Shown here piece by piece: positions 25,434-38,469 of a DNA stretch of 64,000 nucleotides (position 1 is the first letter of the stretch; each line of letters opens with the position of its first letter). The position numbers and the translations under genes are program-made. The stretch spans positions 1-64,000 of the forward strand of contig NW_002476217.1 in NCBI RefSeq assembly GCF_000189635.1, in the 5' to 3' direction. The DNA comes from Tetrahymena thermophila SB210. Taxonomy: Eukaryota > Ciliophora > Oligohymenophorea > Hymenostomatida > Tetrahymenidae. The notes beneath the pieces were generated by a model. The model saw only the letters and a list, made by a program, of their open reading frames with translations, did no database searches and was not told the origin of the DNA.

Positions 25434-27215
25434 TCATGAAAATGCAGCTCTTACACAATTTATAAAAGGAAATTCTATTTTCTATGAAAATATTTTTTCT
25501 AAATCAGCAGCATTTTTACACTTTAGTATTTCGTTTTGGTAGAGCTTAAAAACTCCAACTGCAAAAAGAGGTAAAATATCTAAGCTTCTGTAACCAATTA
25601 TTCTATCCAAAAGTAAGAAAATATTTTCTACTGTTGTGAATCCAATAAAACAATAAAAAAACCATGGAAAAGCTATCCTTAATGGTTCAATATCTATTAT
25701 ATTTACAAGTATTTATTCTATTAAAATTTATAATTTATCAAATAAATACTTATAGAAGCGAGATGATTCATTACTTTATTACATGCATGTGCCATTAATT
25801 CTTCAAATATGCAACAAAGGAATAATATTCCATTAGGTAGAGATGATATACTGTGCAAGTGACAATAAAAATTACAATAAAACTCTTTGAAAATCATATA
25901 CATAATATCAACCTATTTTTATCAATTTTAACTAAATTTAGAAAATTATAATAAATGACAAAATATTAAGTTACTTTGTTTGAACAAAATCCTAAAGGAG
26001 CAACAAGCATAGACATTGACTTCATAGGAATCATAAAACAAGGAGGTATTTTTTATAAATCATTTGCATTTAACTTTTCTGTAGCTATACTGTATATCTT
26101 TTAATTAAAAATACAATTTAAATTGTTTTATCTATGATTATTTTTTTTAAATTACTTTTAACTTATCTCTAACTTCTTTATCTCTTAAAAATGCTTAAGT
26201 AATTCTCTCTACGGTTTCTTGGAATATAAAAAAAGAGTCATCATCAGCAACTTCCTAATTTCATATTTTGAAACAAAGATATGAATTTTATAAAATCATA
26301 TAAAAAAAATATGTACTTCAGAGTCCATTAAAAGAATTTCATCAAACATCAGTTCTTTTTTATCTACTTCTTCTTCTAATTTTGCAAAGTGCTTAAATTT
26401 TTATAAAATTGTATTATTATAATAATTTATAATTTTAATTTTACTTTAAAAGAAGATGATTCTATTCCAAAATATTTCATATATAACTCAACTCTTTCTC
26501 CATTAGAAAGACCTCCTTAGGCAACAGTCTCAATTTCTGATTCCAAGGCTTCATTTTCAGCAAGGTTTTTGCACCTTTTTTCTCTAAGTTTATATTCGTT
26601 AGAATTTTTATTTTCAATGTTATCTTAATTTAGCAAATGATCATATTTTTATCTTAAATCATTTAATGATGGCGTTATAAAATTAACTTTCATACAAGTA
26701 TTTGGAGACATATTTAGATTAACAGCAGAAGTATTCTTGATTGTTATCATAAAATTGAAAAAATTCTTTTCATCATAGACATAGAGAATTTCTGATTGGT
26801 CTGCATCGTTATTTTAGCCTCCATTTGGCTTATAATTTTTAAGTTTTTCTTGTGCGTAATCATAGTTTTTAAGCAAAATTTCAGTCCATTTAACTCTTGC
26901 TTAATTGATAAAATCTTAAGGATCAAATTTAATAGGTTCTGATTTTAAACTTCTATTTGCGCAATTAATAATCAACTATTTTAATTATTCCTCTATTCCC
27001 GACTAATAGGAAGCCTGCTATATCTTTTTAACAGAAAATATGTCTTATTATTATTTGGCTTTCATTTCTTTAAATAAATGCTATTTTAATTTCCAATACA
27101 TTTTAGACTCTTTCATTTTCATTAAAATGTGTTATTTTTTTGCTTCTAAATCTTGAGGAGCATTATTATTCATATGAGAGTTTGCTATACTATTCTAACT
27201 GCTAGTGAAATTCAT
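25434..27215 (-). CDS. TBC domain RabGAP, TBC1D19-like
   Basis: ATG 27215 (MNFTSSQNSIANSHMNNN) to TGA 25436-25434 with several introns. The N-terminal half is charged and helical (VKWTEILLKNYDYAQEKLKN). The C-terminal half carries the family signature: MYMIFKEFYCNFYCHLHSIS followed by SLPNGILFLCCIFEELM, then EPLRIAFPWFFYCFIG and LLLDRIIGYRSLDILPLFAV. The last of these is the conserved end of TBC domains (AFPW, then LWDRILG in relatives). The combination, including the YIRYFFRLHTISSH-like segment, matches TBC1D19 rather than the classical Gyp-type TBC proteins. TBC proteins speed GTP hydrolysis on Rab GTPases. I did not find clear Arg and Gln finger motifs, so GAP activity is uncertain. Confidence 0.78.
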
Positions 27216-28231
27216 AACCTTAAATCAATTTTAGTATAAATAATTCAACTTTTGCTTGATGATTTTATATTTATTAATACGCCTAGAAATAATAAAGAGA
27301 TTTTAAATTATTTTAAGGTCTTATTTAGCTTTTAAAAACTTCTAATTTTTAATAATATTGATTGATTAATTGGAATGTTATTTAAATATAATTATTGATT
27401 TTTTTTTGATTAGAATTAGAATTCAACTAAAGTTTTAAGAAGTTTTGAATTTTTCAAAACTTAAAATAGCAAATTAAGAATTTATTAAAAGCCAAGGAAG
27501 GAAATCTGTAATGATGACAACTAAATGATAAAAAAACATTTAATTAATTAATAGAAGTAGAAAGATTATTTATTTTTTTATAAGTAAATTTAAGCAAATT
27601 ATACATTTAATATTTAATGAGCGAATGAATGCAAGTTAAGTCTGTCTATAAAAATAAAAATTGATAGAATTTATTAGATCTTGATTGCTTTAAAAATAAT
27701 TAGTGTATCAGGCTTAATTAATCACATTAAATTATTTCAGTTTTTCAGTTAAAAAATCTTTTTTGAAGGGCGTATCTTTTTTTTTTTGTTTTTTAAATTA
27801 ATTCTTCTAAAAGAACAAAAAGGATAAACAAAAATTGTTTTTAAAGATACAAATTTAGATTTTTTATTGTCTCTCAGATTGATTATCTTAAAAAATAAAA
27901 ATATCTGATTTGGCTTTTTTGATTGAGTTTTGCAATAATTGTATAAAATTTTTGGCTTAAATCATACAATTTTAGTTTTAGTAGTGGGCATATTATAATT
28001 CTTGCCTTTTTTAAAATATTGTCTTACACATACATACATTTATGAGATTTTGATTTGAAGGATTGTAAAAAATTATAGATAAAATACTTTAGATAACTAA
28101 CTACAACAAGATAAAAAATTTTAACGCCACTTTTCATTTGATCAGTGACGTGAAAATAAGAATAATTAGGATTTAAATTTATTAAGCTTTTTATGTTGTA
28201 TTTAAATTATTTTAATGGCAAGCAAGTTTGA
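27216..28231. other. Intergenic region
   Basis: About 1 kb between the TBC gene start and the eEF2 stop, both minus strand. It contains a T-run of about a dozen at 27778-27790. No gene was recognised. Confidence 0.5.
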
Positions 28232-30840
28232 TCATAGCTTATCCAAGTAGTTGTTAAGATCAGGGATACCTTCCTTAAGACCCTTTCTCTTTCTGATGTT
28301 ATTAACGATGTCAGCAGCCTTGGAGTTAGCTTCGAAGGGAGAACCACTAATGGTGGCCCAATGATCGAAGAAACATTGAGGGAAAGCTTGACCTTGAGTA
28401 AGACCTCTTAAGTGAGCGGTGAAACCGAAGGATTCAGCGACAGGTAAGTAAGCCTTGACCTATAGAATTAAAAAATATATTTAAATAAATTGTTTATTGA
28501 GAGTAAATTGAATTTTTAAAATTTTGATAGAAAAGGGAAATAAATTGTTACAATAGCCATAGGAGTACCCTAAACTTATTCTTCTTCGTTGATGATACCT
28601 CTTCTCTAGTTGAGACAGTTGTAAACACCACCCATAGCATCTTGAGGAGCAGTAATTTCAGCAGTGAAGATGGGTTCTTGGAGTCTGGGTTCAGCAGTAA
28701 GTTCACAAGCGTAGAAGAGTCTTCTAGCGGTGGGGAGAATTTGACCAGCACCTCTGTGGATAGCATCAGCGTGGAGAACGCAATCGAGGAGGTTCATTCT
28801 GACACCTCTCATACCTTCTTCAGTCATGACAGCTTCCTTGGAGGCCCATTACCAGGCAGATTCAACGGAGTCCTTAATTTCGTTGACGTATTGGATACCC
28901 TTAGTTTGATCAACAACCAAGTTAGGACCAACGTTTTCAGGACCGAAAGACCAGAGCTTAGTACCGGCTTCAGTTCTGTCCCAATTGTATTTTTCGTTTA
29001 AGAGTTTAGCTCTGTCCTTAGGATCGTCCTTGGGGTTAATGGTACCCTTTTCGATGTCTTCAGCGAGACCATCTTCAAGAGGAGCACCCTTAGCGTAGAT
29101 TCTGTTGTGCTTGTTAGCAGACTTGGACATACAAGTAATGTTAGATTCAGCAGTAACAGTTTCCTTATAGGTGACGACGGGGTCGGATTTAATGATGGGG
29201 CAGTTAGCGTAATCTTCTTCAAGATCCTTTAAGCAAATTTCAATGTGCAATTCACCGCAACCAGCAATAATGTGTTGACCAGTAGATTCTTCAGTGGTAC
29301 AGATGACTAAAGGATCAGACTTGGAGAGCTTCTTCAAACCATCGACGAGCTTGGGAAGATCACCAGCGTTTTTAACATTAACGGCAACTCTGACGACAGG
29401 AGAGACGGAGTATTTCATGGATCTGATGGTGTGAGCATCGGGGTGATCAGTAATGGTACCGGTCTTCAAGATGAATTGATCGACACCAACCAAACCGACG
29501 GTGTTACCGCAAGGAACATCGGGAATGTATTCGGTAGTTCTACCTTACATAATAAGAGTTCTTTGGAGGGTCTTTTCGTGGAGATCTTCCTTCTTACCAG
29601 GTTGATAGTTGGGACCAAGGATTCTAACCTTTTGGGAGGTAGCAATAGTACCAGAGAAAACTCTACCGAAAGCGACGAATCTACCCTTATCAGCGGTGGG
29701 AACCATCTTAGAGACGTACATCATAAGAGGACCCTTGGGATCGCAAGCCTTCATGGCCTTGGCGATATCATCATCTTGGGGACCTTCGTAAAGATAAGAA
29801 GTTCTGTATTATTAAGCTTTTCTGGGGGAGGGTAAATGGATAACCATCATTTCTAAGATAGTATCAGCAGCGTTCAACCACTTAGACATGACAGCCTTGA
29901 GGAGGTGCTTACCCTTGAGGTCTCTGTCTTCTTGAGTAAGAGTGAGTTCGAGAGTCTTGAGCATCTTGTCCATCAATTCCATATCGTTATCCATAACGGC
30001 GTTAGCAAGCTTGCAAATGGGATCCATAATGAATTAAGCGAAAGCTCTCTTCAAGGGAGTACCATTGTCACTAACGTTGTTGTTGGTCCACTTCTTGGAA
30101 GCAGCATCGAAGAAATTGTCACCCCACAACTTCTTCATCATTTTATTTTTATCAATACCGAACTTCTTGGCATAGATTCTGGAGAACTTGGTCAAAGTGA
30201 AAGCCCAACATTCCTTACCAGAACCGAAAGCGACGGAACCTTCATCGGGTTGAACGAGGAGGGGACCCATATCTTCTTGGTTGTAAGTATCGATGATAAC
30301 GTTGACCATATCAATAACTCTAATGAAATTTTGATACATGGTTTCACCATCGTGCTTTAATTCCAAGATAGATCTATCAATCTTGTTAACGATAAGGACG
30401 GGCTTAATCTTTTCTTGCATGGCTTGTCTTAAGACGGTTTCGGTTTGGACGCAAACACCTTCAACGCAATCGACGACGACCAAAGCACCATCAGTAACTC
30501 TCAAAGCAGCAGTAACTTCAGAGGAGAAATCGACGTGTCCCGGAGAATCGATCAAGTTCAACAAGTAAGGTTCTTACTTACCAGTTTCGTTCAAATCATA
30601 TTCGTAATACATAGAGACACCAGTGGACTTAATGGTAATACCTCTTTCCTTTTCATCATCTCTGGTATCGGTGTATCTAGCTTCACCAGCAGCCTTAGAA
30701 GAAATAATACCGGCCTTGCAAATCAAGGAATCGGTAAGGGTGGATTTACCGTGATCGACGTGAGCAATAACTGACATATTACGGATATTGTCTTAGTTAT
30801 CCATAATCTATCTAATTTATTCAACAGTGAAGTTAACCAT
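28232..30840 (-). CDS. EFT: Translation elongation factor 2 (eEF2)
   Basis: Two exons with a 92-nt intron at 28551-28460 give 838 residues, the normal eEF2 length. ATG 30840 (MVNFTVEQIRQIMDNQDN) is the standard eEF2 start. The GTPase domain carries AHVDHGKST (residues 26-34), the switch [18 protein letters not shown] and NKIDR. The tail domain holds [12 protein letters not shown] (about 28790-28755), whose second His is the diphthamide target. eEF2 drives ribosomal translocation. The frame crosses many TAA and a few TAG codons where other eEF2s have Gln, direct evidence for the ciliate code. Codon use is strongly biased and the coding GC is well above that of the neighbours, as expected for a highly expressed gene. 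Long open frames on the plus strand here are antisense shadows. Confidence 0.98.
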
Positions 30841-31077
30841 CTCTATTACAAAATATTACTTTTTTTATTTGCTTTTTTTTTAGTTTTTTCAACCTTTTAA
30901 AGTTTTATTAATTATTTCAATTATTAGAAGATTCTTCTTAAATCTTCATAATCACATTTCTTCTAATAAACTTTTATTTTTTATACATCTCTTTATTTAC
31001 CCTTCACTCTCTTAATTTATTAGTCTTCTATCTCTCCAACCCATTCTAACTTATTACGCGAATTCTATTAAAATTGC

Positions 31078-31087
31078 TTTTTCCCCC
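31078..31087 (-). promoter_or_regulatory. A5G5 tract upstream of eEF2
   Basis: The plus strand reads TTTTTCCCCC, which is AAAAAGGGGG on the minus strand. This exact 10-mer is the published cis-acting tract that sets excision boundaries of the Tetrahymena M deletion element. It is rare in AT-rich DNA. Here it could equally be a promoter element, as it sits about 240 bp upstream of the eEF2 start codon. The functional assignment is speculative. Confidence 0.25.
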
Positions 31088-32780
31088 ACGGTTTATATCT
31101 ATTTATGCAATTGAAACAAACAATACAAACATTTTTTTATTGATTTTTCAATATCTCACTTATTTTTAAATGCAATTAACTATATGCATATCTGTATACA
31201 CGCGCTTAGCTCCCTATAATTTTTTCCTCATTTTTTCCATTTTTTTAAAGGGGGGAGATAAGTACTTAAGATTTTTTATTTTTAAAGATTAATTAATAGG
31301 TTGCTAAATCTTTGACAATTAATTTCTTGTTAATTAATTTTTTCCTGTCCCCCCTCTCTAATTTTAACAATTTTCAATTATTATTATAAAAATAGTTAAA
31401 ATTTGAAAGTGATCTGATATCAAAAAGATTTTTTATTAAATTACATATAATTACTTGACTAATTTTATTAAACATTTTTCTATTCTGAAAAGATCTATCA
31501 ATCCATTAATTTTTTTCTAGAGATTTAGTAAAATTAATTTAATTAGCGTTTTAGAAAATTAAAATAAGTATGTTAAATTGATATAAATATTCCAAAATTA
31601 TGAGAATTGATTTGGGAATGTTTTATTCGTAATATTATCTTTTCTGCCTCTTACAATAATTAGTTATAATCTTAAAATAAATTTGCATCTAAAGTAAATT
31701 AGGAAGAATTTATTATTAAATTTCTGATAAATTCAATTTTAATTTAAAAATAAATCAATGCAGTTATATATATTTTATAAAATAAAAGGAAAAAGAATTT
31801 ATTATAATATTTCTGATAAATCCAAATTTAACTTTTCTTATTTTAAATTTTATTTTTGTTTTTAATTTAATGATGGTTAAAACTTGCACTAACATTTGCA
31901 AAAAAAATTATGCTACCCAATTTTTTTTATGTAAAAATTAGGTATTAGTTCCACAGTATTTCTATTTTCTTTCTTTAATTCGAGTTAACTATCTATGAAG
32001 CTTGACTAGGTGGTTTAATTTAAAAATGAAATTTATTTTTGTAATACGAAATAAATTTTAGTTTTTTAATAAAGAAAACAACTCAGATTAGATTAACAAA
32101 CAATAAAGTATTTTTTAATGAATATTTGTAATAGAATTATTTATAAATCCATAGAAAATAATATTATTTATATTTTTTATAACTATCAATTCCCAAAAAT
32201 AAATTTTTTTAACAGTTAAACTATTTTTTTTTGCAAATTATAATTTTCATGACAACAAAATTATTAATTTACATATTTCAAAGGTGACAAAAATTTTTCA
32301 GATGAAATAAATTGTATAAACTGAAAAATATATATATATTTGAATATTATTATATACTGATCAAGGTCATAAAATTGTTTTATTTTGTCTGTAAAGCTTT
32401 CATATTCTTACTTTTCAAGGCTTTTATTATTTATTATCATAAAATAGAATACTTGAACACAGGAAGCAAAAAGAAATATTATATTTTGATAAAAGAGTAA
32501 ATTAAGTTTTTTATTGTTAACTGTTCTGAAGCAAGGTGATTATATATTTTTTGAATGTATAAAAAATAAAGATTTGAATGTAATAACGAATAAAAAAATT
32601 CTTTTAAATAAGTTAACTAACAGGTTTGAAGGAAATAACTAACAGGTTTTAATAAATTAATTTATAAAATAAATTTAAAAAGTATTATTACACAGAGCAA
32701 GTAAAATTAGTAACTAATTAATAGTAAATATTTATTTTTTATATTTATATTTTTAACTAAATTAGATTAGGTTGATTATT

Positions 32781-32824
32781 TGATTGATTGATCGATTGAT
32801 CGATTGATCGATTGATTGATTGAT
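32781..32824. repeat. GATT/GATC tetranucleotide microsatellite
   Basis: About 11 tandem units of GATT in which several T are replaced by C, giving regularly spaced GATC sites. It lies in a non-coding spacer. Confidence 0.9.
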
Positions 32825-33018
32825 AACTAGAAAGTAGTTTTTATTTTTGTTTATTATAGGAAGTTAATGTATTCTTATTTAAATTGTGAGTGAGTGAGTT
32901 AGTAAAGTTATTTAGTAAATTCTAAATTTTAGTTTAAAATTATTATTTAAAAAGCAAAATTATTTATTTATTAATTTATTTATTATCATCCAATCCAATC
33001 CATTTAAGTTTGTCTTTT

Positions 33019-35579
33019 TCAGTCGTTTTCAATTTTGTAATAATTTTAGTTATTATGCACTTGAACTTCCGAAAATTCTTCAACTTCATCAATTTGGCTA
33101 TTACTTTATTAGTAAAAGGAAGGCTTCTCAATATTATGACTTGAAAAATATTTGTTCCTTTTCGAAGCAGAAAACATATTAAATGGGTTGATTCCACCAC
33201 CTAATGACATAATCTATTTTTCCAAAGAAGGAAACTCTGTATTTGTCTCATCTGAAATACCCTCATCGAAAGATTTACTGTTAAACCTGGAAAAAAGAGA
33301 CCTATCACTTTTTCGGCTTAAATTAGAAGCCTATCTTTAGAAAGGGTCTTTTAGAAACTAAGATTCTAAAGTTTGGCTACTCATTCTTACAAAGCCACCC
33401 TGATTTTTTTCATCAGTGCTATTCATTCTGAGAAAAGCTTAGTAGTCATATTTTTCACCAATTTCTGCAACATCTTGCTCATTGTCACCAATAACATGTA
33501 TTTATGAGCCTATGACAACTCTTACTTACTAATAAGGGTATATCTGCTATTCTTTATTTTATACCGAATTAAAGGACTAATTCAGTTGCTGCTGTGTGGT
33601 TTATGTAATTTGAATTTAGCTGTTTGTACCGTTTTAAACAACTATTTATTTCTATGAATTTTCATTTATTCCTTAGTCAACACTTGCATTTAATTCCAAT
33701 TTATGATTCGTTTCTTCGGTATTTTTTCTGACTTCTATAGAAACTTCTTTATCTCTTAATTAGAGTTCCTCTCTTTCACGTTCTTACTTGTTTTATAATT
33801 AGGTATTGTTGTAATCTTTCAGGAAGCTATTATCGAGATTCTATTCACTTAAAGGAACTTTGCTGGATAGCTCATATATTTATTGGTTTAAAATGTTTCC
33901 ATTATTTTATTAGTTACTGAATGTAATTAGATCTTCTTTAATCCTAGTTGACTTAAATAATAAAATTATGCTATAAAAAAAAGGGTAATTAAATGTGTGT
34001 GCGTACCCATTCATATCTCTATTCATGTGCACTTATATTGAATCTTTATATGCCAGTTTTAAAAAGCTTTTTACAGTAATCATAATCAATTCTATCTTAT
34101 TAGTTCAGCATTTTAATGTAATTAATATAACTAATGACTTCTGCAGGTAAAATTTCTTTGTAGTTTTCAGGCACAAAATTTAATTTTTATTCTTCATAGT
34201 GGTTTATTTTTTCCTCATGGTTTTAATAGGATTTTTTTTTATGAAAGAGTTTTCCTTAATTGTTATTAAAATAGAAAATTAATTTTTAGATGCTACTAAA
34301 TTAAATTTTTTAATTATAATTACTATTAATCTGAATTCTTTACATTTCTTTATTAAAATTAAAAATATCTTACCTTTCTTTAAAAAGTATATTAAAATAT
34401 ATCCAATGCTCTCCATATCATCTTTCTGGCTCGGGGCTGTTTAAAAAAAAATATTTATTGTGAATTTTAATAAAGCTGTGTAAAATATAAATAAAATAGT
34501 TACATATTCCCATATGAACACCTAAACTAGAAAATTTATTTGCAAAAGCCTTATTCTACTGCCTGTTTGATTCTATGTATTTAACAGTTTATCCACTTTT
34601 ATGCCTAAACTTTTTTGCATTCTTGAAGTCTACGAAATATAAATTTAGAGACTTAAGATTAAAATCAGTAATTATTTTTCTTGGCCTTAAATTTCTATGG
34701 ACAATATCATGCTTGTGAAGATTTTCTATTGAATTTATCTTAATATTTATGTTAATAAAGAAATAAAAAATTTTTTAATAGCTATAAATTACTAAATTTA
34801 ATCCTATGAGTAGAACTGTATGTTGCATAAATTATTTATTTAATAGACTAAATACTATTTTTAGACTTGGTCCCATTTGTTTTAAGACTTTCACTTGATA
34901 ATTCACACCTGCTATCTTTTCTTCTCCTTACCAAATAGGAGGAACGAAGCAGGTAACATTGTTTTCTATAAAAAATATTTCATTACTTAACTTGAAAAGA
35001 AAATATATATAAATTGAAAACAAATGTTAAGAGAGTTTCTTAAAAATAAAATATATATTTTGATATTTAAGTTTGTAAAGATATTTATCTGTTTTACAAT
35101 TTAATACGAGATGCTTTATGATCTTCAGTTCATGCGAAATATGATCATGGTATTGATTGCACTAATATTTATAGAAATAATATCTAAATTTATAGCAACT
35201 TAATCCTATTTTAGCTTCAAATAAATCTGAAATGAATTTTTTCAAAAAATTTGGTAGCATTTAAAAATATTTTAAAAAACCAAATATCAATTAAACTTTT
35301 ACCATTTTTATTACTACGTTCTTCTTGGCCTCTTTATCAAATCCTATTTAGTTCATATTGTTTAATCATTATTTGAAAAACTGCGTTAAAGGAAATACTA
35401 CCTTTGTATGTATTATAAAAATTGCCCTTATAAATGCATTCTTAAACTAAAAACTAATTATGGATAAATATTTAATTTTTCCTCTTTTTGGGCGTGATTG
35501 ACCTTTTCTCTTTCATATTGGATCCTTAAATATTGCTTGAAGTATCTTTCTATTAACTAATCTAATCATCAACAATCAT
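33019..35579 (-). CDS. Casein kinase 1-like protein with degenerate catalytic loop
   Basis: ATG 35579 (MIVDDQISQQKDTSSN) to TGA 33021-33019, several introns. The N-lobe shows FLVQECIYKGNFYNTYKG and the VVIKM lysine. The catalytic loop reads HDIVHRNLRPRKIITD: Asp of HRD is Asn, and the following Lys and Asn are Arg and Lys. The DFG position reads VDFKNAKKF. The CK1 family character is clear from the substrate-binding part (VKYIESNRQQNKAFANKFSS) and from DDMESIGYILIYFLKK, which matches the CK1 DDLESLGY motif. The C-terminal 350 residues are Ser/Gln/Asn-rich without a domain. CK1 enzymes phosphorylate acidic Ser/Thr sites. With the catalytic Asp missing, this one is probably a pseudokinase scaffold. 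Confidence 0.8.
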
Positions 35580-35815
35580 CTTTATTTAATTTATGCCTTG
35601 TTAAAAATGTTATGATGCTTATTGAAAACTTAGTTTTTTGAGTTGCTTATTGATGAAAAAACTCTATAAATCAAAAATTTTTTCGTCAAAAATTTAATAC
35701 AAAGTAAATTATTAAATCAAGATTTTTTTGAGGTATCAAACTGATTTAATATATAATTTTGTATAATATTTGGTAATAGACTAACAGAGAACACTCTTGC
35801 AAAAAAAAACTAGGA

Positions 35816-37598
35816 TCATTAATTTATTTACTTTTGAGACCATATATTCCTATGATAATAATAATTTAATTAAAACATATCTTTAGTTATATAATTCGAT
35901 ATATTTTAAGACAGAATAACAAAATGTTTTTTGAGCTAATATGAACAAATAAATAAAATATTTGGTAGATTTTAATTGAAGCATATCCAATAATAATCTA
36001 TTTTGGTATTTGTTTTTGATAAGTATTTGAAGATCAAATTATTAAAAATAATCAATTTATCTAGAAAACAGAAAAATAGAAAAATAAGCACAAAAGAAAT
36101 ATAAAAAATACTTATAATAAAGGATTTGTATAAAAATTAAAATGATTATTTCTGTGAGCACTTAATAAAAATATATTTCACGACCAGTTATTATTTATTT
36201 ATCTTTTTATTAAAATAATTTTTTTCAAATTTATTAAATTTTTCTAAGCATTTATTCCCTGAGCAGCTTACTCTTTTCAATTACTTAATTAACATTTCCT
36301 TATCTTTAGGTGTATTCCTTTAAGAAATAATCACTTTAACCATCAGCTTACTAGTAATTAGGCTATCTAATTGATGCTTAGTTATTTATATCTAAAATAT
36401 GTTTTAATTAATTAAAAATACATTTATTTAATTTGGAATTTACGAGATCTTGTTTGCTGTGTTTAATTCTGTAACTCATTTAATGACCTTTCCATCACTA
36501 TATATAAAATATAATTATACTTGAATTCAATATTAAAATAAATGGTTATATTTACCTGCAACTGTATCTTCTATTCCACCTAGTTATTCTATTTTAGACT
36601 TGTGGTTTTGAATAGTTACTTAATCTTATATTTCTACTATTTAAGGTTACTTCATCAAAGCTAATAAATCTTATTAATATTTATTTGAGTCCAGTTCATT
36701 TAGTTCTAAGTTTCCCATAAAATTATTTTGTTCGATCTTTAAATTAGGGTTAGAAAGGTATGATTTTTAATTTAGATTTGTATCTTTAAAATTAAATTTT
36801 GTATTTATGAATTCATTTTCGAAGTTTCTTTATACTATTGGCTATTCAACGACATTTAAAGGTTAAGTAACTGGGTTTTGAGTAGTTGTTTTATGCAATC
36901 TTTAATAACGAGTTAAATATCTATAAATTATTTAAATAAATAAAATTTTTTAAAAAAATTTTAACAGTTTGCATATAAAAAATTAATAACTTCTTATTTT
37001 AACATAATAAAATTAAAAATAATTAATCAATTTCATTAAATTAGTTGCTTAAATCTCTTTATCACTATTGCTATAAATTTATAGTAATCTGTAATTAAAA
37101 TAAAATAATTTATTTATCTTTCAACAAAAAATCTTTAGACAAATATATGCTTTTAGACTGAATAAATCTTATTTAATATTTACCCTGCATCACTCACAAA
37201 AGTATTCTTCATTAAATTTTATTAAATAGTTGATTAATCTGGTAGATCTCTGTAATTTTATTGCTGTGTGAATTGATTTGCAAGTTCAGATAAAGGGACC
37301 TTGTTAAATCTCTTGTAAAATCTATTTTTTATAGAAGCATGTTAAGAAATTAAGCTGTATATTAGATGCTTTTTTTTCAAATAAAAATACTCATTATCAT
37401 ATTCTTTTAATTTTTCAAAAAGAGCAGCTTTTAAAACTTATTTATTCGCTGGATCATTATCTGCGAGATGAAAATTGTTGACTTCTGACAAAAACTTATT
37501 GGCATTTTGTTATAAAACTATTTTTAAGTTTGAGAAAGATTATCAAGCTAATTTAATATTAAATCATTTGATAAATTACAATCTTAATCACTTGACAT
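35816..37598 (-). CDS. Unknown protein, multi-exon
   Basis: ATG 37598 starts MSSDQD, a GT..AG intron follows at about 37579-37487, and the next exon reads VNNFHLADNDPANKQVL and KLKEYDNEYFYLKKKHLIY, a Lys/Tyr-rich helical segment. Later exons (about 36910-36555) are Asn/Gln/Lys-rich: NFENEFINTKFNFKDTN, LNELDSNKYQQDLLALMKQ. The exon after 36390 reads QLDSLITSKLMVKVIIS and EMLIKQLKRVSCSGNKCLEK. The stop is uncertain: the frame stays open to TGA at 35818-35816, but the last 350 bases look non-coding, so the true end may be nearer 36180. I recognise no domain. Confidence 0.5.
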
Positions 37599-38469
37599 TT
37601 TCTTTAAAATATTTTTCCTAATATATCTGTCTATCTATCTATCAAGGCTATTTAAAATAATAACTATTTTCAAAGTTGTTAGTAATATTTATTTGTTTGT
37701 TTGATTGTAAATCTTTTTGAGTTTAATTAATTAGGTTATATAAAATATTCGATATTATCAATGATAGATTTATTGTAAAATATGTTAAAAATCTAAATTG
37801 TTTATTATTAATAAATATTTTTTTATTTTTATTTTATAAATTTAAATAATTTATTTTAAAATTAAATTAAATCTAATACTACAAAAGTAAAAATTAAATA
37901 AGAAAGAAAATAAATGATAAATTCTTCTTAGTATTTTTAAAATAATATGAGTTACAATAAAATTTGAGTAATTTAAATTTTTATAATAACACTTGATAGT
38001 AAAAAAAATGAATTTAAAAGTTTAAATCTATGTTTTGTTGTCTAATTAAAAATGAGTTCATTACTTAAGTATCTACATATTTTAACAATTTATAACACAA
38101 ATAAATAAAAATTGATCTTCTTGTTATGAACCTGGGTTTTGGATTTATTCTATCCTGTCAATTTACTCACTGTGATTCAACTGAATGAGTTATATAAATT
38201 TTTAACAAAAATATTCTTTCTATTCTATTTTTAGAAAAGAGTATTTTTATATAATTAAAAAATTAGAATAATAAATATTTGTTGAAATTTCTAAAAATCG
38301 TTTTTTATTATAATTTTATTTATTGAATGACTAATATTACATTTTATTCCTAAATATATATCTTAATTTATTATGCAATAAATTTTTGCAAATTTAAAAA
38401 CTCTAAATCTTTTTAATAAATATCAAAAGAATCCCCTTTATTTCATAATATACAAATTTATAAGTAAAA
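37599..38469. other. Divergent intergenic region
   Basis: AT-rich spacer between a minus-strand start and a plus-strand start, so it should contain two promoters. A short TCTA/TCTG run occurs near 37621-37645. Nothing else was seen. Confidence 0.5.

Larger units (their letters stand above)
30841..33018. other. eEF2 upstream region and long AT-rich spacer
   Basis: About 2.2 kb between the eEF2 start and the next minus-strand stop. The first 550 bp (to about 31390) are pyrimidine-rich on the plus strand and hold unusual G/C runs: TTTTTCCCCC at 31078-31087, six G near 31250-31255 and six C near 31346-31351. These probably belong to the eEF2 promoter or to DNA-rearrangement signals. The remainder is AT-rich, with the GATT/GATC microsatellite at 32781-32824. 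A 62-codon plus-strand frame at 32312-32500 lacks convincing coding character. Confidence 0.5.

Noticed and set aside
28548-30774. Several long plus-strand frames across eEF2
   Set aside because: Shadows created by the biased codon use of eEF2.
32312-32500. 62-codon plus-strand frame
   Set aside because: Ile/Tyr/Phe/Lys-only composition as expected from random AT-rich DNA; no neighbours or splice partners.
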